From Fischerella sp. PCC 9431 (GTDB taxonomy: Bacteria > Cyanobacteriota > Cyanobacteriia > Cyanobacteriales > Nostocaceae): DNA of 64,000 bases. Below, in pieces: positions 54,458 to 63,607 of this stretch. Where the stretch lies: assembly GCF_000447295.1 (NCBI RefSeq), contig NZ_KE650771.1, positions 4,478,282-4,542,281 on the forward strand. The letters are read 5' to 3'. How positions within the stretch are numbered: position 1 is the stretch's first letter; every line of letters starts with the position of its first letter. The translations under genes were made by a program, and so were the position numbers. The notes beneath the pieces were generated by a model that was not told the origin of the DNA, searched no databases, and saw only the letters and a program-made list of their open reading frames with translations.

Positions 54458-54784
54458 TCAATGGTCAATGATCAATAGTCAATAGTATGAGGTTCTTACT
54501 TTAGACTCTGGACAATTGACAATTGACCAATAGCAGTTAACCCTGTGCAAGTGCTAAAATTAGCATTCTAGCACTGCAAGTTATGATCCTCTTTGATCAA
54601 GGGGAACTAGCACGACGTAATGAGCAAATTTCAGCTCTTACAAAAGCAGCTCTTGCAAAAGTTGGTTTAAAGAGAAAGATAAAAGGAAAACTATTCCTTT
54701 AAGCATTTCTCTTTTCCCCTATCCCAAATCCTCATTAACTATCTGCAAACTCATTGCTAACAATAGGAGAATAGTCTCTCAATC
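54458..54784. other. Intergenic region between ffh and rpsP
   Basis: Left end has 'caatggtcaatgatcaatag' short repeats. An inverted repeat AGTGCTA / TAGCACT is near 54551-54576. A 39-codon frame (54583-54702) is open but unsupported. The right end holds the rpsP ribosome site (AGGAG). Confidence 0.45.
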
Positions 54785-55045
54785 ATGATTAAACTGCGCT
54801 TGAAGCGATACGGAAAAAAGCGGGAAGCGAGCTATCGCATAATTGCTATTAACAGCCTTGCTCGCCGCGATGGTCGTCCTCTAGAAGAACTGGGATACTA
54901 TAACCCCAGAACCGATGAAGTTCGACTGGATGTTCCCGGCATCGTCAAGCGACTACAACAAGGTGCTCAACCAACTGACACCGTGCGTCGCATCTTACAG
55001 AAAGCTAATGTCTTTGAACAGGTCAGTGCAAAAGCCGCTTCCTAA
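54785..55045 (+). CDS. rpsP: 30S ribosomal protein S16
   Basis: 86 residues: [20 protein letters not shown], then [18 protein letters not shown]. This is the canonical bacterial and plastid S16, a late-assembly protein of the 30S platform. AGGAG lies 13 bases upstream of the ATG. The 3' end overlaps the start of khpA. Confidence 0.97.
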   Translation: MIKLRLKRYGKKREASYRIIAINSLARRDGRPLEELGYYNPRTDEVRLDVPGIVKRLQQGAQPTDTVRRILQKANVFEQVSAKAAS

Positions 55046-55436
55046 ACTTGTCACAAAATCCCCAACAGTAAGTCCTGACTACGTTGGGTTAGTACGTTTT
55101 TTGATGCAGCCGTTTTTAGAATTTCCTGAGTCTTTGAGTGTCGATTGTGAAATGTATCACACCCGAAAGCGGGCTTGGATTCGCATCGCTTTTGAAAGCA
55201 CAGACAAAGGCAAAGTGTTTGGTCGGGGAGGACGTAATATCCAGGCGATTCGTACAGTCATTGCTGCTGCTGCTGAAACAGCGGGTCACTCAGTATACTT
55301 AGATATCTACGGCAGTAACGATATTAGTCGAGAGAGCGCTGCTTTTGAAGATGAAGGAGAAGAGCGATTGCTACCTAAATCAAGAGAAAGACGCGTCAAC
55401 GGAAGTCGCCCTGTGATCAAGTCTCGTTCTCGCTAG
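55026..55436 (+). CDS. khpA: KH-domain RNA-binding protein (KhpA family)
   Basis: 136 residues from the GTG at 55026, overlapping rpsP by 20 bases. The start MQKPLPK fits the family's usual beginning, and the next in-frame start is too short. KH motif with the GxxG loop: [20 protein letters not shown]. An N-terminal helix [19 protein letters not shown] precedes it, and a C-terminal acidic then basic tail ([16 protein letters not shown]) is longer than in the Gram-positive KhpA. It binds RNA. Third gene in an ffh-rpsP-khpA order. Confidence 0.9.
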   Translation: MQKPLPKLVTKSPTVSPDYVGLVRFLMQPFLEFPESLSVDCEMYHTRKRAWIRIAFESTDKGKVFGRGGRNIQAIRTVIAAAAETAGHSVYLDIYGSNDISRESAAFEDEGEERLLPKSRERRVNGSRPVIKSRSR

Positions 55437-55750
55437 ACCTTAACTAGAGAAAAATGGGGTTAACAATCAACAAAATGGTTGTGTTTTTTACTCCTCATAA
55501 CAGGAGTAACCCCCTTACTTAGTATCATCTTTGATTATGGACTTAAGATAAATAGCGCAAGATGCTTGTCCTTTAGAGTGTTAAATCATCTGTGAACATT
55601 GCACTAAGTAAACGCTCAAAAATAACATTGCCCTTTTGGGATTAATTAAAGATGAAAGCTTTGCCGCTAGTAAAAACCATAAATATTACTTGCGGTTTGT
55701 TTGTGGAGTAAGTGACTCAGATAATCTCTGTAAGGAGGTGAAATTAGAAA
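55437..55750. other. Intergenic/leader region of rpsU with stem-loops
   Basis: Nested hairpins: an outer GGGGTTA / TAACCCC encloses CAAC-GTTG and TTACTCCT / AGGAGTAA (55488-55509). No typical U-run follows, so it could be an rpsU leader structure rather than a khpA terminator. No other gene is seen. Confidence 0.45.
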
Positions 55751-55924
55751 GTGGCTGAAGTTCGTTTGGGTGAAAACGAGTCGATTGACTCCGCACTAAG
55801 ACGCTTTAAAAAGAAAATTCAAAAGGCTGGTATTTTATCTGAAGTCAAGCGCCGAGAAAGATACGAAAAACCTAGTCTGCGCCGCAAGCGCAAAGAGGAG
55901 GCTGCACGTAAAGGTAGTCGCTAG
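55751..55924 (+). CDS. rpsU: 30S ribosomal protein S21
   Basis: 57 residues from a GTG start, with AAGGAGGTG about 10 bases upstream. The sequence [20 protein letters not shown], then [23 protein letters not shown], is the full-length S21 family with a basic C-terminus. Cyanobacterial S21 is often induced by cold. It is followed by a strong terminator. Confidence 0.96.
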   Translation: MAEVRLGENESIDSALRRFKKKIQKAGILSEVKRRERYEKPSLRRKRKEEAARKGSR

Positions 55925-55968
55925 TTAAGATCAAAAACTTTCAAACAAAGTAGATACACCTAACGTTA

Positions 55969-56006
55969 CCACCCCTAAAGACCCCTACACAGGGGTGGAC
56001 TTTTGT
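55969..56006 (+). terminator. Rho-independent terminator of rpsU
   Basis: Perfect 8-bp stem CCACCCCT / AGGGGTGG followed by ACTTTTGTAT, 45 bases after the rpsU stop. Confidence 0.85.
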
Positions 56007-56189
56007 ATAATTTGTAAGTGATTGTTTATTGATTATAAATTAAGTAATCGCGCAGAATTATTTACATATGAGTTTCTAGTCTCAATAAGGGTTTTGTATC
56101 TTAATTTTGTGTAATTAATTTTGTCTAAAAACTTAAAAGACTTAAATAACTTCTGTAAATCTTAAAATACTAATCATACAGTACATACT

Positions 56190-57143
56190 ATGGCAGATGC
56201 CTTAACAATTGAACTGCCGAACATCGCAAGTGCAATCACTCTAGCTGGACAAGGAGAAGATAATCTCAAAATTCTTTCCAAGCAAACAGGTGCTAGACTC
56301 GTGCTGCGAGGACAAGAACTACATATTTCTGGAACAGACAAACAAGTTGATTTAGCTAGTCGATTAGTGCGATCGCTCGAATATTTATGGAGCAAAGGTA
56401 ATATAGTTTCTACTGCCGATATTCTCACAGCTCGTCAAGCTTTAGATACCCATCGAGAAGATGAACTGCGAGACCTACAAAAAGATGTCTTAGCTAAAAC
56501 TCGGCGAGGCGAAGAAGTCCGCGCCAAAACTTTTCGGCAAAAACAATATATCCAAGCCTTGCACAAACATGACATGATTTTCTGTACCGGACCTGCTGGT
56601 ACGGGGAAAACTTTTTTGGCGGTAGTTGTAGCAGTACAAGCGCTGCTTGCTAACCAGTATGAAAAACTGATTCTCACTCGTCCTGCTGTTGAAGCAGGTG
56701 AAAAACTCGGTTTTTTGCCAGGAGATTTGCAACAAAAAGTTAATCCTTATCTCCGTCCACTTTATGATGCCATTAATGAATTTATCGACCCAGAGAAAGT
56801 ACCATCATTGATGGAAAGAGGCGTGATTGAAGTTGCTCCTTTAGCTTACATGCGGGGACGCACACTCAATAATGCTTTTGTAATTGTGGATGAAGCTCAA
56901 AATACGACAGCTTCCCAGATGAAAATGGTGTTGACTCGCTTGGGTTTCAACTCCCGGATGGTGGTAACTGGTGACATCACACAAATCGATTTACCATTAC
57001 ATCAAGAATCTGGATTGACAGTGGCGATCAAGATTTTGAGACATGTAGAAGGAATTGCTTTTTGTGAATTTAGCCAAAAAGATGTTGTGCGCCATTCCCT
57101 TGTTCAACGTATTGTTAATGCATACGAACAGTATGAAAAATAG
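56190..57143 (+). CDS. phoH: PhoH-family ATPase
   Basis: 317 residues. An N-terminal KH-like part (about 1-75, IASAITLAGQGEDNLKILSKQTG) precedes the PhoH P-loop domain: FCTGPAGTGKTFLAVVVAV, TRPAVEAGEKLGFLPGDL and FVIVDEAQNTTASQMKMVLTRLG. It is a helicase-like RNA/nucleotide ATPase; the exact role is debated. Intact and monocistronic. It follows an AT-rich leader with no visible operator. Confidence 0.93.
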   Translation: MADALTIELPNIASAITLAGQGEDNLKILSKQTGARLVLRGQELHISGTDKQVDLASRLVRSLEYLWSKGNIVSTADILTARQALDTHREDELRDLQKDVLAKTRRGEEVRAKTFRQKQYIQALHKHDMIFCTGPAGTGKTFLAVVVAVQALLANQYEKLILTRPAVEAGEKLGFLPGDLQQKVNPYLRPLYDAINEFIDPEKVPSLMERGVIEVAPLAYMRGRTLNNAFVIVDEAQNTTASQMKMVLTRLGFNSRMVVTGDITQIDLPLHQESGLTVAIKILRHVEGIAFCEFSQKDVVRHSLVQRIVNAYEQYEK

Positions 57144-57240
57144 TCAATGGTCATTGGTCTTTTGTCATTAGTTATTACTTATGGCTAAGGACAAATGACA
57201 AATGACAAATGACAAATGATAAAGGACAAATAACAAATGA
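57144..57240. repeat. Heptamer tandem repeats (gacaaat type)
   Basis: 'acaaatgacaaatgacaaat' and related copies fill the gap; the ATG of the next gene sits in the last copy. Confidence 0.8.
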
Positions 57241-57647
57241 CCAATACATTAAAAGAATTTTTGGAAGCTTGCGAAACTTTGGGGACTTTGCGTTTAATTG
57301 TCACTAGTAGTGCCGCAGTATTGGAAGCACGGGGCAAAATCGAAAAGCTATTTTATGCAGAATTACCCAAGGGTAAATACGCAAATATGCATACAGAAGG
57401 TTTTGAATTTCACTTAAATATGGACAAAATTACTCAAGTGAAATTTGAAACAGGTGAAGCAAAGCGTGGTAATTTCACGACATATGCTATCCGCTTACTT
57501 GACGAGAAACAGGAATCTGCTTTGAGTTTATTTTTACAATGGGGTAAGCCAGGTGAGTATGAACCGGGACAAGTGGAAGCTTGGCACACTCTTCGGGAAA
57601 AATATGGAGAAATTTGGCAGCCTGTACCGTTAGCTGAAATTAGTTAA
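57237..57647 (+). CDS. HutX/ChuX-like heme-utilisation-type protein
   Basis: 136 residues. Resembles the ChuX/HutX fold: LGTLRLIVTSSAAVLEARGKIEK, HLNMDKITQVKFE, and the C-terminal TYAIRLLDEKQESALSLFLQWG. In proteobacteria such proteins bind and pass heme or act as oxidoreductase helpers; cyanobacterial homologues are not characterised. The start codon lies in a repeat. No partner genes for heme uptake are nearby. Confidence 0.75.
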   Translation: MTNTLKEFLEACETLGTLRLIVTSSAAVLEARGKIEKLFYAELPKGKYANMHTEGFEFHLNMDKITQVKFETGEAKRGNFTTYAIRLLDEKQESALSLFLQWGKPGEYEPGQVEAWHTLREKYGEIWQPVPLAEIS

Positions 57648-57763
57648 TGGTAGTTGGTTGTTGTGCATAAGATTTTTATTCCGGTGATTTGCGAAAAATA
57701 ATTTCACCAATTCAGTTGGGTGTAAGAATTTGCGCTCCTACTAATTTATTATTTGGAAATCTC

Positions 57764-58642
57764 CTAGATATTGCTCCTTAAATATCCAACCAGATTGTGC
57801 AAAAACGAAGTACTGAGCCTAGTCATTTCTGATTCTAGGGATTTTTGATTTAGTAAAACAGAGGAGTCTGTGCTGTTAACATCTAAAGGGTAATTATTCA
57901 ATTCTGGAATAGATGTCTCAAGAGGAATTTCTTCAATCAAACCAGCTATTTTCAGCCGGAAAGCTGCTTGCTGAACTAAGGTTGTTGGTTGATTCAGGTG
58001 ATTAGCGATCGCACCCAAAGAAATAGTCCCATTGGCAAATTCCCATACTTGCCACTCTAAAGGTTTTAAGTGAAGATCGGGTTTGTTTTGGGTAATGCTA
58101 CATATTGCCGAATTAGTATCTGGGAGAGCATCAGCTAAAATATCCCAGTTTTTTAATGTTCTCAAAGCCATCAGAGCAACTTCAATGGCGCTTAAACTTA
58201 ACCCTGTCATTTCTTTCCCAGGTATATTTACTTTGCTATCTAGTCTGAATACACCCTTTTGGATTTCAAAAAGTTCCCGAATTTGCCGTAATTGGTTGGC
58301 AAATAGTAGATTTAATTGTTCAGCATTTAGTACTCCTGCTGTTTTAAGATGTAAGCCAAAGGGTACTGTTGCTGGTGCGATCGCATAATATTCATCTATT
58401 ATTTGCGACTTTACCCACTTGCGTTGTTTTATTTGACTCATTAAACCGTCGCCATTTAAACAATTGGCCGCAGCAACAATACATCCTTTTCGGAACCAAA
58501 TAAAATAATATCGAGATTGACCTACTGAAGCAGGATCGTGTAGTAAATTACAAACAATCAAACAGCCAGATTTTCTTCCTTGGTCTACTATCTGAAACAA
58601 TTCAGCCAAGGAGAAATCTGTTAAAAAACTATGTAGACTCAT
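57764..58642 (-). CDS. DUF4388 (PATAN) domain protein, paralogue 1
   Basis: 292 residues. The N-terminal FLTDFSLAELFQIVDQGRKSGCLIV is the DUF4388/PATAN domain known from the N-terminus of PatA-type response regulators; a winged-helix-like C-terminal half follows (LHLKPLEWQVWEFANGTISLGAIANHL). Very similar to the protein at 61953-62825, so the two are duplicated. No receiver domain is attached. It is the last gene in a minus-strand cluster with GTPase and Roadblock genes, but is separated by a 466-base gap. Confidence 0.88.
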   Translation of the reverse strand: MSLHSFLTDFSLAELFQIVDQGRKSGCLIVCNLLHDPASVGQSRYYFIWFRKGCIVAAANCLNGDGLMSQIKQRKWVKSQIIDEYYAIAPATVPFGLHLKTAGVLNAEQLNLLFANQLRQIRELFEIQKGVFRLDSKVNIPGKEMTGLSLSAIEVALMALRTLKNWDILADALPDTNSAICSITQNKPDLHLKPLEWQVWEFANGTISLGAIANHLNQPTTLVQQAAFRLKIAGLIEEIPLETSIPELNNYPLDVNSTDSSVLLNQKSLESEMTRLSTSFLHNLVGYLRSNI

Positions 58643-59108
58643 TGTTGAAAGTATAATAAAAAGCTATTTTTTCAAACTTGCACCCTGATAATTCATATCT
58701 GTGCTTGCGGCAAATTTTATAGATACTTTTTGAATTTTATTTATGAATAAGCTTTCGCAACCAGAAAATTTATAGGATTCCTATTTCATTTTTGTTGACC
58801 TAGCCTGTGCTTCAAAAACTCACTACAGTTGATGTTCCCTGTTTTCTTGTTAAGACTTCCGTTTTTTTACTAGTAAGTTCGTCAATCAAACCGGATTCCT
58901 ATATATGTAAACTGTATAACTAAAATTTGAATTTTTTGCTTAATTTTATTAACAAAAAAGAAATATTTATTAATTTAAGTGAGAGTATTAATCTCAAGTT
59001 TATATGGAGAATGCACCCTGTTATTTATTTTTCTAAACACAGGTGAGAGTTTTTGCCAGCCACTAATCAACAGTTAAATCAATCAGATAGCATGGTGTTT
59101 GTATATAA
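58643..59108. other. Intergenic region upstream of DUF4388 paralogue 1
   Basis: AT-rich. No gene or clear terminator. The left part resembles the region upstream of paralogue 2 ('gcaccctgataattc' versus 'acaccctaataactg'), a sign of the duplication that produced the two genes. Confidence 0.5.
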
Positions 59109-59663
59109 TTACATTGAGCGAGCGCCAGTTGCAATTAAACGCTTAAACAAACCTTGAGTCCAACCAGTTTCTCTGAGAACAGCTTCTGACGATACCTCTA
59201 CATAAGCTTGCTCAATAAATGCTAAATCAATCATACAGATGCGACTGAGTGCATCTTTGAGTTCTGGAGTTTGACCATCAACTTGTAGGCGCTTTTCTAC
59301 TTGGTGGATTACTGTCGCCATTGCTGGAACGACATGCTGAGGGCCAATACCAATACGGACGTGAACTAAACCGATTTTCCAACGGCGATCGGCGTAAACT
59401 TGACCCCAATCATCCATACCTGTAAACATTTCGTGAAACCATTGAATGAAGGTTTCATGCAAGCGATGGATACGTTCGTTTCCATCGTGTAAAATTGCAT
59501 TCATTTCTGGATCGCGCCCCAGGTAAGCATAAAAATGGTCAGCCATTTCGGGAGCAACTTGTAAACCCCAATCAGCTTGGGACTTCAGTATGGCTTTGTC
59601 TTCATCTGTCAAGCCTACACGCTCTTCTAGGGTAGACAAAAAGGCTAGTGGTTCTAAAGGCAT
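59109..59663 (-). CDS. Protoglobin-like heme protein
   Basis: 184 residues, with AGGAG 8 bases upstream of the ATG. The all-helical fold and the motifs LTDEDKAILKSQADWG and KIGLVHVRIGIGPQHVVPAMA, where the His residue is the likely proximal heme ligand, match the globin-coupled-sensor/protoglobin family. It is a stand-alone domain without a signalling output. It could be the gas or redox sensor of the neighbouring GTPase/Roadblock cluster, but this is inference from gene order. Confidence 0.85.
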   Translation of the reverse strand: MPLEPLAFLSTLEERVGLTDEDKAILKSQADWGLQVAPEMADHFYAYLGRDPEMNAILHDGNERIHRLHETFIQWFHEMFTGMDDWGQVYADRRWKIGLVHVRIGIGPQHVVPAMATVIHQVEKRLQVDGQTPELKDALSRICMIDLAFIEQAYVEVSSEAVLRETGWTQGLFKRLIATGARSM

Positions 59664-59961
59664 GATTTACTTCTCCTGAGTAAGAAATATTAGCGGATAT
59701 GCTGTAGTAATTATTACATTACTTCCTCAATGAAAATACTAAGATTGAAAAAGATGTAACAGATGAATTGATAGAAATCAGCCCTACAAAGTGATTGTCT
59801 ATGCAAACTTTAGAATGGTATGATTTAACACATCATTCATTGGAACACAAAATTACACAAAATTATTTATATAGCAGAATGCACCCAGTATGGACTTATG
59901 CCTTTGGTGGGTGTGAATTATTACTAAGCGACATCAACTAATAAAAAACTAAATAACTAGT

Positions 59962-60426
59962 CTATGAAAATTTAGTAAATTCAAATACATCGTAATTCCC
60001 ACCACGTAATACAGATTCGGTATGCTTGCCTTGTAGTCGGTGATTCAAAGTGATTTCTAGCACACCCCAAACTGCACCAAGGGTATAAGTACACTTACGC
60101 TGTGAACCTTGAGGTTCGTCCGCAGAACATAAAGTTTCTGATGTATATACCTTGATTACCTGATCATCTTCTTGGACAATTTTATCGACTATACACAGAC
60201 GAGTGCCATCCTTACCGAAAACGTGATCAAGCTTGTCGGCCAGTTCCTCTAAGGACATTGACGAGTTTGCTAGGTCTAATTCTTGGGCTAACCTTCTACC
60301 ACGATAACGACCCGCAGCAGTTAAGGCGATCGCAGTTGCTTTTTCACCCAAAGCTTCTTCCATACCTGTAATTGCTGCCTTAAAGCAGACAATGCTGCTA
60401 AAGTCTCCTAATATAGAACGTAACAT
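59962..60426 (-). CDS. Hypothetical protein in the GTPase/Roadblock cluster
   Basis: 154 residues from the ATG at 60426, with GGAG 8 bases upstream; a TTG 24 bases upstream lacks a site. Mixed alpha/beta with GMEEALGEKATAIALTAAGRYRGRRLAQ and RLCIVDKIVQEDDQVIKVY, and a Cys-containing end. It resembles small V4R-like ligand-binding domains in general layout, but I cannot name a family. It lies between the protoglobin and Roadblock genes, so it may be part of the same pathway. Confidence 0.6.
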   Translation of the reverse strand: MLRSILGDFSSIVCFKAAITGMEEALGEKATAIALTAAGRYRGRRLAQELDLANSSMSLEELADKLDHVFGKDGTRLCIVDKIVQEDDQVIKVYTSETLCSADEPQGSQRKCTYTLGAVWGVLEITLNHRLQGKHTESVLRGGNYDVFEFTKFS

Positions 60427-60624
60427 CTGTGATGCTCCTGTATTATTCAATGCAATTTCGGATAGCTATCTTAAAAGATGCTAAATTGAGTTATCCAAAC
60501 ACTGGTATAATGGATTTTCTGTCTGACTAGTAAGTCACGGCCAAAATAAAGCAATGATTCAAAACAGCCTAAAAGCCTGAAATTAAAGGCTTTTGAGTTT
60601 TGACTTCCAAGGGAGCGATACCAG

Positions 60625-60993
60625 TTAAGCTAGCAAAGGCGCTATTCTAGATACAGCACGTTTGACTTCTAGAAATAGTAAGCCTTGTTTGACACCTGCA
60701 CCAGCCAGTACTAATAAAACTGCATCGCTACCACAAGCCACTAACACGCCATAACCTTTTTCTCCTTCTACAACGATACGTTCGACATTTCCTCGAACCA
60801 GTTCGCGACCGATGCGTTCGCCTAACGACAGCATAGATGCAGACATAGCAGCAGTCCGTTCTTCATCCATCCCACCTGGTAACACAGAGGCCAAAGCCAA
60901 GCCATCTGGACTTACTAAAGCTGCACCTTGAATATCAGAGGTTCCAGACACAAAGTTTTGCAGTTCGTCTTGCAACATCGAGACGTTAATCAT
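60625..60993 (-). CDS. Roadblock/LC7 (MglB-like) protein
   Basis: 122 residues from the ATG at 60993, which has GGAGG 8 bases upstream; the frame also continues upstream to 61215 but that part lacks a ribosome site and is not conserved for the family. Roadblock fold: SGTSDIQGAALVSPDGLALASVLP, then VERIVVEGEKGYGVLVACG and LLVLAGAGVKQGLLFLEVKRA. These proteins pair with small Ras-like GTPases as regulators, and the GTPase is encoded 411 bases upstream. Confidence 0.88.
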   Translation of the reverse strand: MINVSMLQDELQNFVSGTSDIQGAALVSPDGLALASVLPGGMDEERTAAMSASMLSLGERIGRELVRGNVERIVVEGEKGYGVLVACGSDAVLLVLAGAGVKQGLLFLEVKRAVSRIAPLLA

Positions 60994-61404
60994 AAATTTG
61001 TCCTCCACAATGTTGAGTAAAGATATATGAGCCTGATCAGAAGTTGTTGGTGACAGATAGTCCACCGTTACTACTGGTAACAATTGTGCTGTATCTTCCG
61101 CAATTGTCGGTTCTGGCAAATTTGTTTTTGTTGACGAATGTGATGTTTCTGTAGACACAGAGAGTATTTTTTGAACATCCCTAGTCAATCGCTTTAGTAA
61201 TTCGCCCAGAAGCATAGCGGTGAAACAGCAGGCTTATGAATAGCGTGATTGATCGCATAATTTGGCGTCAATAGCTGACTCCAAGATTTTAAACAGCTCA
61301 ATAATAAGTAACAATAAAAATTCCGTACAACAGGACAAAAATTTTGTTACATGTTTTAACTTTTACATTTTGTCTGAGAGTTGATTTACACAGGTAAATA
61401 CCAT

Positions 61405-61953
61405 TTAACCCCTAAAACACTGGTAATATTTAGTAATTTCTTCAACCAATACAATTAAACTTTCTTTGACAGAAGCGGGTTCTGTAGCATTAACAGAGAT
61501 GATCGGTAGTCTATTATTTGCATCCAATAGTCCCACAGCTAAGGCGATATCTTCCATGTCCCAAGCATCAGGACAATCAGTATGAGTTAGCCCAATTAAA
61601 CATGGTATTTTTACCTGATGCTTCATAAATTGCAAAATTTTTCGACTATAGCGCAGGTGTTCTGGACGGTGTGCATCTATTAATAAAATGTAGGCATGGG
61701 CTTTTTGAATTAAGATCTCCCACATAAAATCAAATCGATTTTGTCCAGGAGTACCATAAAGATGCAGTGATTGATTCGGTGCAATAGTCAATCGCCCAAA
61801 ATCTAATGCAACTGTGGTTTTTTCTTTCAGGAGTGCGATGTCATCAGTTGCTTTTCTATCGGTATCTACCGTTTCGATTTCACTGATGGTACGAATAAAG
61901 CTGGTTTTACCTGCACCTACGCCTCCAGTGATCACAATGCGTAGGATCTCCAT
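61405..61953 (-). CDS. Small Ras/MglA-like GTPase
   Basis: 182 residues. G1 GGVGAGKT (10-17); the G3 region LYGTPGQNRF has GTPGQ in place of the usual DxxG, as in MglA-type GTPases; the G4-like LTHTDCPD deviates from NKxD. It is a MglA/conservon-type GTPase. It overlaps the upstream DUF4388 gene by one base (TAATG), so translation is coupled. The DUF4388 protein is probably its sensor or effector partner, and the Roadblock protein its regulator. Confidence 0.9.
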   Translation of the reverse strand: MEILRIVITGGVGAGKTSFIRTISEIETVDTDRKATDDIALLKEKTTVALDFGRLTIAPNQSLHLYGTPGQNRFDFMWEILIQKAHAYILLIDAHRPEHLRYSRKILQFMKHQVKIPCLIGLTHTDCPDAWDMEDIALAVGLLDANNRLPIISVNATEPASVKESLIVLVEEITKYYQCFRG

Positions 61954-62825
61954 TAATTATTACTCCTCAAAAAGCCAACTATGTTTTGTAAAAATAAAGT
62001 ACTAATCTTGATTGTTGTCCCGACTGGAGATCGGTTTGCTTTAGAAGAATCAACTAAGTTGAAATCTACAGGATAGGTAGTCAATTCTGGTGTTAATTCC
62101 TTCAAGGGAACTTCTTCTATTAAACAAGCTAACATGAGTCGAAAAGCTGCTTGTTGAACTAAAGCTATTGGTTGATTAATTTGATGGGCGATCGCACTTA
62201 AGCTGATGCTACCATTGGCAAATTCCCATACCTGCCACTCCAAAGCATGTAAATGAATTTGTGGTTTAACTTGAGCAATACTCTGTATAGCCGAATTGGG
62301 ATTAGGGAGTGCATCAGCTAATATTTTCCAGTTTTTTAATGTTCTTAAAGCCACCAGAGCTATTTCTATGGCTCTGAGACTTAATCCTGTCATTTCTTTC
62401 ACAGGTAATGGTGCTTTGCTGTCAAGTTTAAATACACCTGTTTGAATTTCAAACAACTGTCGTACCTGATGCATTTGACTAGCAAATAATAAATTTAATT
62501 GATCAGTAGTGAGTAAACCTTCAGCTTTTAAAGATAAACCAAGGGGTTTTTCTGGGGAAAATATTTGGCAATATTTTTCTAAAATTTGCTGGCTTACCCA
62601 ATTTCGTTGAATAATTTTGTGTACTAAGCCTTGACCGTTTAAGCGATGTGCTGCCGCAACTACACGCCCCTGTCGAAACCAAATATAATAATATTGTGAT
62701 TTAGAATCAGGAGTGTGAATATCTGGTAGAGTGCATACACTTAAACAACCAGATTTTCTGCCTTGATCAATCAGTTGAAACAATTCAGCTAAAGAAAAAT
62801 CCGTGAAAGAACTAGATAGGTTCAT
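61953..62825 (-). CDS. DUF4388 (PATAN) domain protein, paralogue 2
   Basis: 290 residues from the ATG at 62825, preceded by GGATGAG; an ATG 12 bases upstream is in frame. The domain start FTDFSLAELFQLIDQGRKSGC and the C-terminal helical half (LEWQVWEFANGSISLSAI) align along their whole length with the protein at 57764-58642. The DUF4388-GTPase unit is translationally coupled. It probably senses or scaffolds a signal for the GTPase. Confidence 0.88.
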   Translation of the reverse strand: MNLSSSFTDFSLAELFQLIDQGRKSGCLSVCTLPDIHTPDSKSQYYYIWFRQGRVVAAAHRLNGQGLVHKIIQRNWVSQQILEKYCQIFSPEKPLGLSLKAEGLLTTDQLNLLFASQMHQVRQLFEIQTGVFKLDSKAPLPVKEMTGLSLRAIEIALVALRTLKNWKILADALPNPNSAIQSIAQVKPQIHLHALEWQVWEFANGSISLSAIAHQINQPIALVQQAAFRLMLACLIEEVPLKELTPELTTYPVDFNLVDSSKANRSPVGTTIKISTLFLQNIVGFLRSNN

Positions 62826-63607
62826 TAGCTCATCCAAGCATAAATAAAGTAATCAATGAAGATTACACCCTAATAACTGATTGAATATCCTGCCAGTTTT
62901 AAATTATTACTCTTCAACAATGTCAAATAGTTACAAATCCAACTTTTTTCTATAGATTCAAATAATCCTAAATAAATTTAGATTTATTCAATCATAACTG
63001 ACACCTAAATTTACAAGTATTGATTACACATACAAGTAACTTACAACTATAAAACCTCTAATTTAATTCTCACACTAATTTAAGCATTTTTTGTCTAGAT
63101 TAATAAATTTATAGTTACTATTTGGAAAAATTATTTACCTTTTTGTAATCACATCATTTCAGAAGCATAAAATACAGATTTCCTTTATTAGAATGAGTAA
63201 TTTTACTAATTAATCTGTTTCTAATTGATGCAGATTAAGTGATAACACTAAATATTTAAATCAACAAGTATAATTTAAAACTTTTTAATGTTGATTGATG
63301 AGAGTACTCAGCTTGATTGCAGTCTTTGTATCAAGCTAAAAAACAGCAAATAATATTATTTTTAGACAAAACACAAATAAAATACACCTTTTTTAGCCAC
63401 ATTCTGAGTATTTTTTGCTCATAACCTCCTCTAACTGGGGAAATAGGCTTTGATTCTTATCTAGTTTTCAATCTTTTCAGAATACACTAATGTTTTTATT
63501 GAAATTGTTGCTGTAAAAGTTAATTTTAGTAACGAAAGTGCAACATATTTTTTAATTAGATGAGCTTTTAATCGCATAAAGTTTAACTTTTGAAAACAAC
63601 AGTGTTG
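62826..63607. other. Long AT-rich intergenic region
   Basis: About 780 bases. Upstream of divergent genes; no gene, hairpin or repeat stands out except general A/T richness and 'acaccctaataactg', which resembles the region at 58680. Confidence 0.5.

Noticed and set aside
54551-54576. CIRCE-like inverted repeat AGTGCTA / TAGCACT
   Set aside because: The CIRCE consensus (TTAGCACTC-N9-GAGTGCTAA) is not matched and no chaperone gene follows.
54583-54702. 39-codon plus-strand frame between ffh and rpsP
   Set aside because: Open and with an ATG, but too short and without conservation evidence; could be revisited with ribosome profiling.
59801-59941. 46-codon plus-strand frame between the protoglobin and unknown genes
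   Set aside because: Opposite strand to the cluster, no ribosome site, no recognised family.
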